In this document: piece after piece, positions 17,097-26,468 of the stretch
How the letters are laid out: every line of letters begins with the position of its first letter
Numbering within the stretch: the first letter of the stretch is position 1
NCBI GenBank assembly: GCA_013288815.1
Contig: JABDBD010000003.1
Location: forward strand, 271-64,270
Reading direction: 5' to 3'
Source of the DNA: Gammaproteobacteria bacterium
GTDB taxonomy: Bacteria; Pseudomonadota; Gammaproteobacteria; DSM-16500
DNA length: 64,000 nucleotides
Translations under genes and position numbers: made by a program
The notes under the pieces: model-generated
What the model was told of the DNA's origin: nothing
Database searches by the model: none
The model's input: the letters and a program-made list of their open reading frames with translations, nothing else

Positions 17097-17148
17097 ATCG
17101 TTAACGAAATCAAAGAGATGTGGATTAACTGGTCCATTAGATCTATGC

Positions 17149-17176
17149 TTGCACAATACGCGAATTTGTGTATAAT
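17149..17176 (+). promoter_or_regulatory. Sigma70-type promoter for the F-box/ankyrin gene
   Basis: TTGCAC at 17149-17154, a 16-bp spacer, then TATAAT at 17171-17176, preceded by TGTG. The ATG at 17226 is about 50 bp downstream. Confidence 0.65.
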
Positions 17177-17225
17177 AAATGCCTTACTGTTAAGTGTAAG
17201 TGTCAAACGACAACGAGGATTCAAT

Positions 17226-20171
17226 ATGCAAAGCGGTAATAATAACTCATCTCAATTAGTAGACTCGTTGCCAACAGATATTGTCAATTTGCTAAGTAAA
17301 TATCTCGGTGTGGACGATCGATTATCTATGATAAGTGTGAATAAAGATTTTCATCATGCTATCCATAATGTTCATCAATTATTAAAATTACACTTTCCAG
17401 ACGATTTTGAACAATTAAAAAATCAAGCTCAACTTGAAAATAAGCAGTTAACCAAAGCCGACTATGAAATAGCATTTCAAGAAGCTCATCACCGCAGCTA
17501 TCAAAATCTTAATGATCGTGAAAAAAAGTTAATGAGTTTGTTTAAAAAAGGAGATAGGGCTGGAATAGTGGATGCAGAAGTGACGATAAAAGAATTGTTT
17601 GATGTGCGAGATGATAAAGATCTCGGTTTGATAGATTGGGCGCTAAAAAATAAGCATCAAGATTTTTTAAATCGTTGGTTTCAATCTATTTCAGAAGAAG
17701 ATATGGAACAACCTAATTGGAAGTTTCTCTGGGCCATATTGCTAGAGCAAAGTGATGAGCAAATTAAAATTGAATTTAATAAACTGAATGCAAGAGATGC
17801 TAGAATGCCGCTATTTAGTGGTATAAACGCATTGCATCTTGCGGCAGATCGAGGGCGATTGAATATTATCAAGTTATTAAATATGGAAGATGTTAACCTT
17901 ATAACTGATGATTATTCCTCGCAGAGCGTTAGCCTTGCTTGTGCTACACCGCTGTTTTTCGCTGCTAAACAAGGGCATTTAGAAATAGTTAACTATTTAT
18001 GTGAGCAGCCTAATATTAATTTGAATCATGTCGGTAAATGGACTGTTTCTGTTGAAGAAGAACTCCGAATAAAAATTATGTCGACTCCTCTTCTTATTGC
18101 TGGGCTCAAAAATCATTGGGATGTTGTTGATTATTTAAGAAGTCGACCTAACATTGATATTAGTGTCAGGACGAGTGTAATCTTCCTTGAGAAAGGCTAC
18201 TACAATGTTTGGACGCAAGGTTTTTTCCCAAAAAAAGTCAGTGGTGATAACAGAGAATTATGCCACCTTGCTGCGTCTAAAAATCAATTACAATTGGTGC
18301 AAGCGTTATCCAATAGGATTAATGATGTTTCATTTGGTGAAGACGAGGAAGAAAGCCCTCTGGATTTAGCTGCCGAACAGGGTCACTTAGATATTGTGAG
18401 GTATCTCTACGAACAAACAGTTAGTTATGCAAATCGCAGCCAAGGTAACTATTTCTCTGTGCTTAGAAAAATGAATGATTTTAAGGATTTGCTTGAGCAG
18501 TATGAGCATCAGTTAGATGAGGTAGAAGAAAAGGCGATTCAACAAGATTTAAAAGCGACGAATCATATTGTTCCAGCGTTAGCGATTAAGAATGCTATCA
18601 AAAATAATCATCTGAGTGTCGTTCGTTATTTTTTTGAAGAATGCAGAATTAAGTTAAGTATCAATGAAAGACGTTGTCTCTCACTGTATGCTGGTCACCA
18701 AGGTGGCATTGACGTTATTCAGTATATGCATGAGCATATCGAAAAAATAAATATTGGTTTGATACTGCAACATGATTCTGATTTCTTAACAGATTTGGCC
18801 TCAGAAAAAAAATGGAATGTATTACGATATTTTTATCAGATGCCGGATGTTAATGTCGATTTATTCACGGACGACCCCACTTTGCTTCGTATCGCTGCTG
18901 CTGATGGCCAACTAGATATGGTGATGTTTTTGTGCGAGCATGGCGTTAATGTGAATGCTGTCTCTCCTGAAGGCTACTCAGCACTCTTTCTTGCAGTGAA
19001 AGAAGGGCGTTGGGATGTGGTTAATTATCTTGCTCATCTTCCCAACATTCGAACAATTGATCTCTCTGATGCAGAGGATAATGATTATTTTGATATTATC
19101 ATGTATCACCTTGCATTGGTTGCTGGTCATGAAGATAAAATTAAACATTTACTTGTCGAGTCAGATATTGATATTAACATGCTGATCGCAAGTGGTATCA
19201 CACTATTACGTATGGCAAATAAAAATGAATGGGATATAGTTAAATCGTTATATCGATATCCTGGAATTAACTTCAATGTTAACTTAGCAGATGGGACTAC
19301 GCTTCTTCACTGGCTTGTGGAAAAAGAATTAGTCGACATTGTTGGGTATGCATGTCGACATGGCGCTGATGTTGATGTTGTTAACTCAAAAGGTAGTGCA
19401 CCCATTCACGTTGCAGCAGAGAAAGGCAACTTACCTATCATTAAATGTTTGTATCATCATGGCGCGAATATCGATGCCAGAGAAGAAGAGTCTGACCGTA
19501 CTGTTTTGCATATTGCAGCAGAGCAGGGTTATTTAGAGATCGCTCAGTATTTGTGTGAGAAAGGTGTTGACGTAAATGCTACGACAATGCTTGGTAAAGC
19601 TGCTCTTCATGTTGCGGTGAGTAATGATCATGTAGAGTTATTTAGCTATCTTGTTTCTCGAACGGATGTTGATTTAGTGACTCAGTTTGCACGTGAACAA
19701 TCTTGGTGTTCATGTCAGATTATTCGATGTTGTTATGCACAGCCTCAAGTTGTTTTTGATTATTTAGATGCTCCTTATGTGATTACAAATAAACTGATAG
19801 CCTCTCTGTCGAGAGACAGTGTCTTCAGATGGGCCCACTCCATGTGGGGTCTGCCAGTGGGCTCTTCAAATATTTTCGGGCCATTGGTACATTTTTTTGA
19901 TGCGTGGTTGCGTGATTCTCATAGTATGATCGCAACTTTTTGGGTGCGTCCGCCTGATTTTAAGTTGGCGTTGATTGTGAATATGCTAATTGAATATCAA
20001 AAAAATCATTCGTTAGATGAGCTAAAATTATTGATGGATAAGTTGTTAGAGCATGCGTCGATAAAATCAGCTCCCGGGAAATTTGAAAAAGCACTTCAAC
20101 GAATAAGTGATATCATCCAACAAGAATTAAGTGTGGAGAATGATCTGGCTGTGTTTGGTCTGAAACTATAA
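17226..20171 (+). CDS. F-box and ankyrin-repeat protein, candidate host effector
   Basis: ATG 17226 is chosen because GAGG (17215-17218) precedes it; the frame is open from 17118, overlapping the promoter. The 981-residue product has an F-box-like N-terminus at about 14-47 (SLPTDIVNLLSKYLGVDDRL, then SVNKDFHHAI), matching the LP..I...L..YL...D.L....V.K.F pattern that binds SKP1 in SCF ubiquitin ligases. From about residue 200 to 850 there are many ankyrin repeats, the clearest being GINALHLAADRGRLNIIKLL, SPLDLAAEQGHLDIVRYLYE and TVLHIAAEQGYLEIAQYLCE. The same pairing occurs in the Legionella Dot/Icm effector AnkB. It probably recruits host ubiquitin machinery to a target held by the ankyrin part. 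Translocation is inferred; no secretion system genes are in the window. Confidence 0.85.
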   Translation: MQSGNNNSSQLVDSLPTDIVNLLSKYLGVDDRLSMISVNKDFHHAIHNVHQLLKLHFPDDFEQLKNQAQLENKQLTKADYEIAFQEAHHRSYQNLNDREKKLMSLFKKGDRAGIVDAEVTIKELFDVRDDKDLGLIDWALKNKHQDFLNRWFQSISEEDMEQPNWKFLWAILLEQSDEQIKIEFNKLNARDARMPLFSGINALHLAADRGRLNIIKLLNMEDVNLITDDYSSQSVSLACATPLFFAAKQGHLEIVNYLCEQPNINLNHVGKWTVSVEEELRIKIMSTPLLIAGLKNHWDVVDYLRSRPNIDISVRTSVIFLEKGYYNVWTQGFFPKKVSGDNRELCHLAASKNQLQLVQALSNRINDVSFGEDEEESPLDLAAEQGHLDIVRYLYEQTVSYANRSQGNYFSVLRKMNDFKDLLEQYEHQLDEVEEKAIQQDLKATNHIVPALAIKNAIKNNHLSVVRYFFEECRIKLSINERRCLSLYAGHQGGIDVIQYMHEHIEKINIGLILQHDSDFLTDLASEKKWNVLRYFYQMPDVNVDLFTDDPTLLRIAAADGQLDMVMFLCEHGVNVNAVSPEGYSALFLAVKEGRWDVVNYLAHLPNIRTIDLSDAEDNDYFDIIMYHLALVAGHEDKIKHLLVESDIDINMLIASGITLLRMANKNEWDIVKSLYRYPGINFNVNLADGTTLLHWLVEKELVDIVGYACRHGADVDVVNSKGSAPIHVAAEKGNLPIIKCLYHHGANIDAREEESDRTVLHIAAEQGYLEIAQYLCEKGVDVNATTMLGKAALHVAVSNDHVELFSYLVSRTDVDLVTQFAREQSWCSCQIIRCCYAQPQVVFDYLDAPYVITNKLIASLSRDSVFRWAHSMWGLPVGSSNIFGPLVHFFDAWLRDSHSMIATFWVRPPDFKLALIVNMLIEYQKNHSLDELKLLMDKLLEHASIKSAPGKFEKALQRISDIIQQELSVENDLAVFGLKL

Positions 20172-20349
20172 TCCTAGATTCGGTAGTTAGAATCTCGTAT
20201 AACAACAAAAGGCAAAGAAGGTAAGGCTTTTTTTATCATTTTTTTTCGAAAGCGTACTCATCCGTACGGTGAGAAAAAAAATGATAAAAAAAGCCTTAGA
20301 TTCGCAGCATTTTGCTGTTATACGAGATTCTAACTGCCGAATCTAGGAT
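20171..20349. repeat. 179-bp near-palindrome, MITE-like
   Basis: The left end ATCCTAGATTCGG is matched by CCGAATCTAGGAT at the right end. The outer arms (about 40 bp) contain GTTAGAATCTCGTATAACA and its inverse with one or two mismatches. A perfect inner pair of 24 bp follows (AAGGCTTTTTTTATCATT and so on), around a centre containing CCGTACGG (20262-20269). RNA copied from it would fold into one long hairpin with a T-run, so it can also act as terminator for the F-box/ankyrin gene. It looks like a transposase-less mobile element. Confidence 0.8.
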
Positions 20350-20374
20350 AATTGCCAAGTCTAGGGAAGAGCCC

Positions 20375-20471
20375 GTCATTGCGAGGCTGCGAAGCGCTTA
20401 GCCGTGGCAATCCGGGAGTGTTAAGTGAGCCTGGGTCGCCACGGCTAAGCGCTTCGCAGCCTCGCGATGAC
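20375..20471. repeat. 97-bp GC-rich inverted repeat (GTCATTGCGAGG type)
   Basis: GTCATTGCGAGGCTGCGAAG at the left is mirrored by CTTCGCAGCCTCGCGATGAC at the right, with GCGCTTAGCCGTGGC continuing both arms. Repeats beginning GTCATTGCGAG are widespread intergenic repeats in several proteobacteria. Its base composition differs strongly from the AT-rich surroundings. Confidence 0.8.
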
Positions 20472-20510
20472 ATCAGTGGGTTCTTATGGTGCTGGTAGTG
20501 CGAAGATGAT

Positions 20511-21893
20511 TTAGATAACTGGCGCTAACGCTTGATTTTGCATCTCAATATCGTGATCGCTCTGCGTTTTAATTTCCTCTAATTGCACTGTCGGTTTCGC
20601 ATTCTTAGCCCGCGAAAAAAACGAATGCGTTTTCAATGCATCAACAACAGGCTGATGATGTTTGCTTGCTAGCATCTTAGCAGCATCATCTATCTGCGGA
20701 GTTTCTACATTTATTTCAGGAGGAAATACTCTAGGTGCTAATCCTGTAATTCCTAAAATCAAACTCGTTAACAACCCAGCGATAGGTAACGCGGCCCCAA
20801 ATCCGGCGCTTGCAGAAAGTGAAAAGATATTATCATCGACAACAGTCATTCTTCCTAAGCTATAAAACCAAGTGCTATTGAGGGTGCACAACAAAAATAA
20901 TCCGAAAGCATAAGCCATTTTTTTATGGCTATTTTTGATGTCAGGATAGAGATCAATGATGAGTTCTCGCAAACATTTCATGCCTAAAAAAATAAACATG
21001 ATAGGTGAAAATCCAGTGAAAGTACCGATGGCAATTTGTCCGGCTTGATTCCAGTTGTTTAAGGCGCTATTTGTAATAATATTGGTGCCAGCGTATCCGG
21101 CTTGAATGTAAACAAGGCTAGCGATTGTCGATATGGTTCCGGCAACGAGAACATCAAATATTTTTCCGGCTAATTGTTTTCTCTGATCTGTGATTGTTTG
21201 TGGGATAAAAATAGAGTCGTTTGGATTTTCTGCTTCAATGCGAAGCTGAAGATCAAAAAAGTTTTTTAAGAATTCAGCAAGCGTTTCAGTGTTCAATACT
21301 TTGTTGCGTAAGAGTTCGTTCACTTGGTTTCTATACGTTGGTTTTAATTGCTTTAAATAAGAGAGAAGCGCTTTTTGAAAAGCGACATCTTTATCGCTAA
21401 ACTCAATAATTAAGTTGGTCAGTCCTACAAAACTGGTAGCACCTGTGAATGCAAATCCAAGCAAGAGAGGCAGAATTTTGGTAGCGCCTGAATAGGGTGC
21501 GCCAGATACGCTGCCTCCGGTAATAGCGGCAATAAGTGCCATCAAGACAGATGCAGCAAAGCGTTTTTTATTTGTTCCGGTTTGTATAAGAAGGGAAAAT
21601 TCTTCTTTAATTTTTTTACCTGCAATTTGATAATATTGAACGGTAAAAGAGCCGCTAATTGTTAATGTGCTTAAACCAGTTAACACGGATAATGCTAAGT
21701 AACCAGGAGCATTATCATATTGCGTTTTTACCCACTCAAATCCAACATCGGCAGGATTTATGAAAGGAAAGGCCACAGAATATTGAATATTTGGGTAAGT
21801 CGAGGCAAAGCATACTGTGTACCCTACATATTTGGAGGCGGTATAAAAAAAATTCTGGCATTTTTTTCTATTGCTGGAGTCTTGCCTAAGCAT
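20511..21893 (-). CDS. Hypothetical polytopic membrane protein
   Basis: I recognise no family. The 460-residue product has about eight hydrophobic segments, arranged as a hydrophobic N-terminal set (about 20-170, including LALSVLTGLSTLTISGSFTV and AASVLMALIAAITGG), a hydrophilic central domain (about 170-245) and a second set (about 245-385), then a polar tail of about 70 residues. There is no clear Shine-Dalgarno at ATG 21893. Its general layout resembles the 626-residue protein at 58049-59929 (paired membrane sets around a soluble loop, long polar C-terminal tail), so the two may be distant paralogues. No transporter motif is seen. Confidence 0.6.
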   Translation of the reverse strand: MLRQDSSNRKKCQNFFYTASKYVGYTVCFASTYPNIQYSVAFPFINPADVGFEWVKTQYDNAPGYLALSVLTGLSTLTISGSFTVQYYQIAGKKIKEEFSLLIQTGTNKKRFAASVLMALIAAITGGSVSGAPYSGATKILPLLLGFAFTGATSFVGLTNLIIEFSDKDVAFQKALLSYLKQLKPTYRNQVNELLRNKVLNTETLAEFLKNFFDLQLRIEAENPNDSIFIPQTITDQRKQLAGKIFDVLVAGTISTIASLVYIQAGYAGTNIITNSALNNWNQAGQIAIGTFTGFSPIMFIFLGMKCLRELIIDLYPDIKNSHKKMAYAFGLFLLCTLNSTWFYSLGRMTVVDDNIFSLSASAGFGAALPIAGLLTSLILGITGLAPRVFPPEINVETPQIDDAAKMLASKHHQPVVDALKTHSFFSRAKNAKPTVQLEEIKTQSDHDIEMQNQALAPVI

Positions 21894-22106
21894 AAACTAA
21901 ACCCTACTTTGTACCTCAAGTTGACTTTTGAAATGTTACATCATTTGAATAGACATTTATTGGTTTTTTTAATATTTAGTTAACGTGATGAGGTGGGTTT
22001 ACGTAAATGATATACAAATAAAGGCTATTTGTGTGTCATAATGATAACGGTGCGTGAGTTATATACTTGCAAAAGAGAATATAAGCTAACTATTGGTAAT
22101 TTATAC

Positions 22107-23075
22107 ATGCATTCATCTAAGCACAATTTCTCAGTCACTTACACAGATATCACCACCGCAGCTACCAGATTAGTTGGTATAGCTCATCGCACGCCTGTAT
22201 TGACTTCTAGCCAAGCAAATAAAAAAGCGGGAGCTCACATTTTTTTTAAATGTGAAAATTTCCAGCGCGTGGGTGCATTTAAATTTCGTGGCGCTTATAA
22301 CGCACTGAGTTGTTTTGATGAAAATCAAAAACGTCGCGGTGCTATTGCTTTTTCTGCCGGTAATCATGCGCAAGCAATGACATTGGCCGGTCAATTACTC
22401 GGTATATCTGTCACGATAGTGATGCCTGAGGATGCGCCCTCACAAAAAATTGCTGCTACAAAAGGATATGGCGCAGAAGTGATTCTTTACAATCGCTACA
22501 CTGAAAGCCGCGAGGCAATTGCAGCAGAGTTGGTAAATGAACGTGGTTTGACACTGATCCCGCCTTTTGATCACCGTGATGTAATTGCCGGTCAAGGAAC
22601 GACAGTAACCGAATTGATAGAAGAAATTGGTCTGTTAGATTATTTGTTTGTTCCAATCGGTGGTGGAGGATTAATTGCGGGTGCCGCAATTGCTGCTGCT
22701 TACCTTTCGCCAGAATGTAAAGTCATTGGTGTTGAACCAGAGTTGGGTAACGATGCACAGCAATCATTACGCAGTGGAAAAATTGTCACAATACCTGTCC
22801 CCAAAACCATTGCAGATGGTGCGCAAACTCAACGAATTGGAGAGCTTACTTTCCCCATTATACAAGCATGCGTTCGAGATATCGTAACAGTGAGTGATGA
22901 TCAACTTCGCGAACAAATCAGATTTTTTGCTGAGCGCATGAAAATAATTGCAGAGCCTACAGGTTGTCTTGCGGCTGCCGCTGTAATGAATAAAGTTATT
23001 GATGTTACTAATAAGCGTGTAGGTGTTGTGAGCGGCGGGAATATGGATTTGAGTCAATTGCTGAGTTATAAATAG
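22107..23075 (+). CDS. PLP-dependent threonine/serine dehydratase-family ammonia-lyase
   Basis: ATG 22107 is chosen because homologues begin about here; the frame is open from 22029. The 322-residue product is a fold-type II PLP enzyme: HRTPVLTSSQANKKAGA, then FFKCENFQRVGAFKFRGAYN with the PLP lysine in the FKFRGA motif, SAGNHAQAM, and the phosphate-cradle loop GGGGLIAG. The KCENFQRVGAFKFRGA signature is closest to threo-3-hydroxyaspartate ammonia-lyase and serine racemase (SRY1-like) rather than biosynthetic IlvA, which is longer and has a C-terminal ACT-like regulatory domain. It removes ammonia from a beta-hydroxy amino acid. The exact substrate cannot be settled by eye. Confidence 0.8.
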   Translation: MHSSKHNFSVTYTDITTAATRLVGIAHRTPVLTSSQANKKAGAHIFFKCENFQRVGAFKFRGAYNALSCFDENQKRRGAIAFSAGNHAQAMTLAGQLLGISVTIVMPEDAPSQKIAATKGYGAEVILYNRYTESREAIAAELVNERGLTLIPPFDHRDVIAGQGTTVTELIEEIGLLDYLFVPIGGGGLIAGAAIAAAYLSPECKVIGVEPELGNDAQQSLRSGKIVTIPVPKTIADGAQTQRIGELTFPIIQACVRDIVTVSDDQLREQIRFFAERMKIIAEPTGCLAAAAVMNKVIDVTNKRVGVVSGGNMDLSQLLSYK

Positions 23076-23169
23076 TTTAAAATCTGAACCTTATCCATAA
23101 CTGAGGTTATTTATGCGCAGGGCCTTACTCACTGATTTTTTTCTTGTTTTATCACGGGCAAAGAAATAG

Positions 23170-23196
23170 AATCTCTTTCTTTTTTGAGAAGAGATT
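23170..23196 (+). promoter_or_regulatory. Hairpin in the thrS leader, possible translational operator
   Basis: AATCTCTT (23170-23177) pairs perfectly with AAGAGATT (23189-23196) and ends 5 bp before the thrS ATG. It covers the only Shine-Dalgarno-like sequence (AAGAGA). In Escherichia coli thrS is autoregulated by the synthetase binding its own leader; whether this short hairpin plays that role is unknown. Confidence 0.35.
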
Positions 23197-23201
23197 TGGC
23201 T

Positions 23202-25118
23202 ATGCCAGTCATTACGTTACCAGATGGAAGTCAGCGACGATTCGACCAAGCAGTTACAGTTGCTGCGGTTGCTGCAGATATCGGCGCAGGGCTAGCAAAA
23301 GCAGCATTAGCCGGCAGGGTGAATGATAAATTAGTCGATACTTCTTACGAAATGACAGAAGATGCGACTGTTGCGATTGTGACAGATAAAGACCCGCTGG
23401 CTTTAGAGGTGATTCGACATTCTGCGGCACACTTGTTGGCACAAGCAGTAAAATTGCTATTTCCGACCGCACAAGTGACGATTGGTCCAGTGATTGAAAA
23501 TGGTTTCTACTACGACTTTGCATTTTCTCGTCCGTTTACTCCTGATGATTTAGCTCAAATTGAAGCAAAAATGCAGGAGCTTGTTAAAGCCGACTTGAAG
23601 GTCGCGCGCCAAGTGATGTCTCGTGAAGACGCTATCACTTTTTTTAGAAAGATAGGCGAAGAATATAAAGCAAAAATCATTGAAGATATCCCAGCAGGCG
23701 AAACGCTGACAACCTATCAACAAGGCGATTTTGTTGATTTATGTCGAGGCCCGCATGTTCCAAGCACTGGAAAAATTAAAGCATTTAAATTAATGAAAGT
23801 GGCGGGTGCTTATTGGCGCGGTGATTCGAATAATGAAATGTTGCAACGTATTTATGGGACTGCGTGGAAAGATCAAAAATCATTAGACGAGTATGTGCAT
23901 AATCTTGAAGAAGCTGAAAAACGCGATCATCGAAAAATAGCTAAAAATTTAGATCTTTTTCATATTCAAGAAGAAGCACCAGGCATGATTTTTTGGCATC
24001 CAAATGGCTGGATTGTTTACGAACAAATTAAAAATTATATTAGTGAACTCATCGATCAAAATGATTATCAAGAAGTGGCAACCCCACAGATCGTGGATTT
24101 GGAGCTTTGGAAAAAATCAGGTCATTGGGGGCTGTTTAACGATGAAATGTTCACCGTAGAATCTGAGAAGCGGCAATACGCTATTAAGCCTATGAATTGT
24201 CCTTGTCATATTCAAATATTTAAGCAAGGCTTGCGTAGTTATCGTGATTTACCGATACGGTATGCGGAATTCGGGCGACTGCATCGCAACGAGCCTTCGG
24301 GTTCTATGCATGGCTTGATGCGGGTTCGTCAACTGGTCCAAGATGATGCGCATATTTTTTGCACAGAAGATCAAGTCCAAGAAGAATCATCACGGTTCAT
24401 AAAGTTACTTTTGCAGGCCTATGGAGACTTTGGCTTCAATGACCTCACTATCCGACTTGCAACACGTCCTGAAAAAAGGCTAGGAACGGATGAGCTCTGG
24501 GATCAGGCAGAAAATGCACTATCACAATCGCTAACCAATTTAGGGTTGAGTTTTGAAGAGCGAAAGGGCGAAGGAGCATTTTATGGACCAAAAATTGAGT
24601 TTCATCTTAAAGATTGCTTAAATCGTATGTGGCAATGTGGTACTTTGCAACTGGATTATTCTATGCCAGCAAGACTAGAAGCCTATTATATTGCTGAAAA
24701 TGGAAGCAAACAGGTGCCAGTTATGCTGCATCGTGCTATCCTTGGCTCACTAGAGCGATTTATTGGTGTTTTATTAGAACACTACGCGGGTAAGTTGCCA
24801 GTCTGGTTAGCCCCTGTCCAAGCGATAATCATGAATATTACGGATAAACAGGCCTCATTTTGTGAAGAAATATCAAATTTATTCAAAAAACAGGGCATTA
24901 GAGTAAAATCGGACTTGAGAAATGAGAAGATCGGCTTTAAAATCCGCGAACATACTTTACAGCATGTCCCGTTTTTATTGGTGGTTGGTGATCGTGAAGT
25001 GGACATGCGTGCAATTTCTGTACGTACCCAGCAAGGAAAAGATTTAGGTAGTATGCCTATTGAGGATTGTATGGGCTTGATAAAAGAAGCAATTGCACGT
25101 CGAAGTCGAACTGATTAG
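23202..25118 (+). CDS. thrS: Threonyl-tRNA synthetase
   Basis: The start ATG 23202 ([11 protein letters not shown]) is the usual N-terminus; an in-frame TTG at 23184 is rejected. The 638-residue length fits the family (about 640). Domains in order: TGS (1-60), the editing/SAD domain ([12 protein letters not shown]), the class II catalytic core (motif 2 region [15 protein letters not shown], zinc-site MNCPCH, motif 3 region [11 protein letters not shown]), and the anticodon-binding domain ([12 protein letters not shown]). It charges tRNA-Thr in the cytoplasm. Its stop TAG (25116-25118) overlaps the Shine-Dalgarno of infC, so the two are co-transcribed, as in other gammaproteobacteria. Confidence 0.97.
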   Translation: MPVITLPDGSQRRFDQAVTVAAVAADIGAGLAKAALAGRVNDKLVDTSYEMTEDATVAIVTDKDPLALEVIRHSAAHLLAQAVKLLFPTAQVTIGPVIENGFYYDFAFSRPFTPDDLAQIEAKMQELVKADLKVARQVMSREDAITFFRKIGEEYKAKIIEDIPAGETLTTYQQGDFVDLCRGPHVPSTGKIKAFKLMKVAGAYWRGDSNNEMLQRIYGTAWKDQKSLDEYVHNLEEAEKRDHRKIAKNLDLFHIQEEAPGMIFWHPNGWIVYEQIKNYISELIDQNDYQEVATPQIVDLELWKKSGHWGLFNDEMFTVESEKRQYAIKPMNCPCHIQIFKQGLRSYRDLPIRYAEFGRLHRNEPSGSMHGLMRVRQLVQDDAHIFCTEDQVQEESSRFIKLLLQAYGDFGFNDLTIRLATRPEKRLGTDELWDQAENALSQSLTNLGLSFEERKGEGAFYGPKIEFHLKDCLNRMWQCGTLQLDYSMPARLEAYYIAENGSKQVPVMLHRAILGSLERFIGVLLEHYAGKLPVWLAPVQAIIMNITDKQASFCEEISNLFKKQGIRVKSDLRNEKIGFKIREHTLQHVPFLLVVGDREVDMRAISVRTQQGKDLGSMPIEDCMGLIKEAIARRSRTD

Positions 25119-25130
25119 GAGGAAGACCAG

Positions 25131-25652
25131 ATTAGCGCAGAAAAGAAACCTCGGGTTAATGAAGAGATTAACGTCTCTGAGGTCCGATTAATTGATGCCG
25201 ATGGTAATCAATTAGGAGTAGTTCCTACTCGCCAAGCACGACAAATAGCTGAAGATTCCGCCTTGGACTTGGTGGAGTTATCGCCGGATGCAAAACCGCC
25301 TGTTTGTCGCGTGATGGATTTTGGCAAGTTTCGCTTTCAACAAAGCAAGCGCAAAGCAGCTGCTAAGAAAAAACAAAAGCAGGTGCATATAAAAGAAATT
25401 AAAATTCGCCCCGCGACGGAAGAGGCAGATTATCAAGTTAAGCTTCGTAATCTGATTCGTTTCCTAGAAGAGGGGGATAAAGCCAAGATTACCTTGCGCT
25501 TTAGAGGTCGTGAAATGGCGCATCCAGAGCTTGGTATGCAGCTATTAGAGCGCATCCAAGGTGATTTGACAGACTATGGTGTTGTTGAGCAACGACCAAA
25601 ATTCGAAGGCCGCCAAATGGTTATGGTCATAGGTCCTAAGAAACAAAAGTAG
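25131..25652 (+). CDS. infC: Translation initiation factor IF-3, rare ATT start
   Basis: The gene starts at ATT 25131, seven bases after TAGGAGGA (25116-25123). No ATG, GTG or TTG precedes the conserved N-terminal IF-3 sequence in frame; the first standard start (TTG 25263) would delete the N-terminal domain. From ATT the product has 173 residues: [20 protein letters not shown], then [23 protein letters not shown], and the C-terminal domain [21 protein letters not shown]-3 binds the 30S subunit and rejects non-standard start codons, and in Escherichia coli the AUU start lets it repress its own synthesis. The same autocontrol is expected here. Confidence 0.96.
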   Translation: MSAEKKPRVNEEINVSEVRLIDADGNQLGVVPTRQARQIAEDSALDLVELSPDAKPPVCRVMDFGKFRFQQSKRKAAAKKKQKQVHIKEIKIRPATEEADYQVKLRNLIRFLEEGDKAKITLRFRGREMAHPELGMQLLERIQGDLTDYGVVEQRPKFEGRQMVMVIGPKKQK

Positions 25653-25694
25653 TTTCATATGTTGATGATAGTAATAAAGTGGAGTGAAAGAAAA

Positions 25695-25895
25695 ATGGCT
25701 GGCTATAAGTTAAAAACGAATCGCGGAGCAGCAAAACGATTTAGAGCGACTAAAAATGGCTTTAAACATCGTGCTACCGGCCGCAATCATATATTAACCC
25801 ACAGAACCACAAAGAATAAGCGTCAATTGCGTGGTGTAACGAGAGTGGCAGAAGTTGATTGTCCGTCAATCACCCAAATGCTGCCTTACGCATAA
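25695..25895 (+). CDS. rpmI: 50S ribosomal protein L35
   Basis: The 66-residue product [20 protein letters not shown] with the basic tail is L35. ATG 25695 follows GGAGTG; the upstream TTG at 25659 is rejected because L35 starts at this MAGYK. It is a component of the large ribosomal subunit. The gene lies between infC and rplT in the standard order, 42 bp after infC and 14 bp before rplT. L20-mediated autocontrol of this operon is known in Escherichia coli. Confidence 0.96.
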   Translation: MAGYKLKTNRGAAKRFRATKNGFKHRATGRNHILTHRTTKNKRQLRGVTRVAEVDCPSITQMLPYA

Positions 25896-25909
25896 AGAGG
25901 ATATAGAAA

Positions 25910-26269
25910 ATGGCTAGAGTGAAAAGAGGTGTAACAGCCCGAGCAAGACATAAAAAAGTTCTTGCTAAAGCAAAAGGTTATTATGGCGCGCGTAGTCGTG
26001 TTTTTCGTGTAGCAAATCAAGCTGTTATTAAAGCAGCTCAATATGCTTATAGAGACAGAAGACAGAAAAAACGTGATTTTAGAGCTCTCTGGATAGTGCG
26101 AATTAATGCTGCTGCCCGTGAGTGTGGTATGTCTTATAGCGTCTTTATGAATGCGCTGAAAAAGCTATCGATTGAAGTTGATCGTAAAGTGTTGGCGGAC
26201 ATTGCAGTTCACGATAAGACTGCTTTTGCTGCACTAGCAGAGCAAGCTAAAACTCAGTTAGCTGCTTAA
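25910..26269 (+). CDS. rplT: 50S ribosomal protein L20
   Basis: The 119-residue basic protein [20 protein letters not shown], with [17 protein letters not shown] and the conserved C-terminal region, is L20. It binds 23S rRNA early in large-subunit assembly and, in Escherichia coli, represses its own operon. Shine-Dalgarno AGAGGA lies before ATG 25910. It is the last gene of the thrS-infC-rpmI-rplT set; a 199-bp gap separates it from pheS. Confidence 0.97.
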   Translation: MARVKRGVTARARHKKVLAKAKGYYGARSRVFRVANQAVIKAAQYAYRDRRQKKRDFRALWIVRINAAARECGMSYSVFMNALKKLSIEVDRKVLADIAVHDKTAFAALAEQAKTQLAA

Positions 26270-26282
26270 TTAGTTGATTTAT

Positions 26283-26322
26283 AGTCGTTGACGAGGTGAG
26301 ATTCCTCTCATCAGGCAACGAC
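26283..26322 (+). terminator. Hairpin between rplT and pheS
   Basis: AGTCGTTG (26283-26290 region) pairs with CAACGACT (ending 26322), with an inner TGAGA-TTCC-TCTCA stem. No strong T-run follows, so it may be a weak terminator or a pheST leader structure. The rest of the gap to 26468 contains a CTCCC...GGGAG sequence that looks like a decayed repeat; no pheM-like Phe-rich leader peptide was seen. Confidence 0.35.
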
Positions 26323-26468
26323 TTAAACGCTTTTCCTTTGTACTCTACTCTCCCTTCTATGCTGCGGGAGAAAACTTGCTCTGTAGATAGTACGGAGCGC
26401 CCATAGGCGGATGAGAAGTGTTTGTGTATTGATTCCTCTCACCCATTACGCTATTTTGGATGTAATTC

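Noticed and set aside
20171-20471. CRISPR array
   Set aside because: The structures are two single large inverted repeats, not direct repeats with regular spacers.
25263-25265. TTG start for infC
   Set aside because: It would remove the conserved N-terminal domain; the ATT at 25131 has an ideal Shine-Dalgarno and matches known infC genes.
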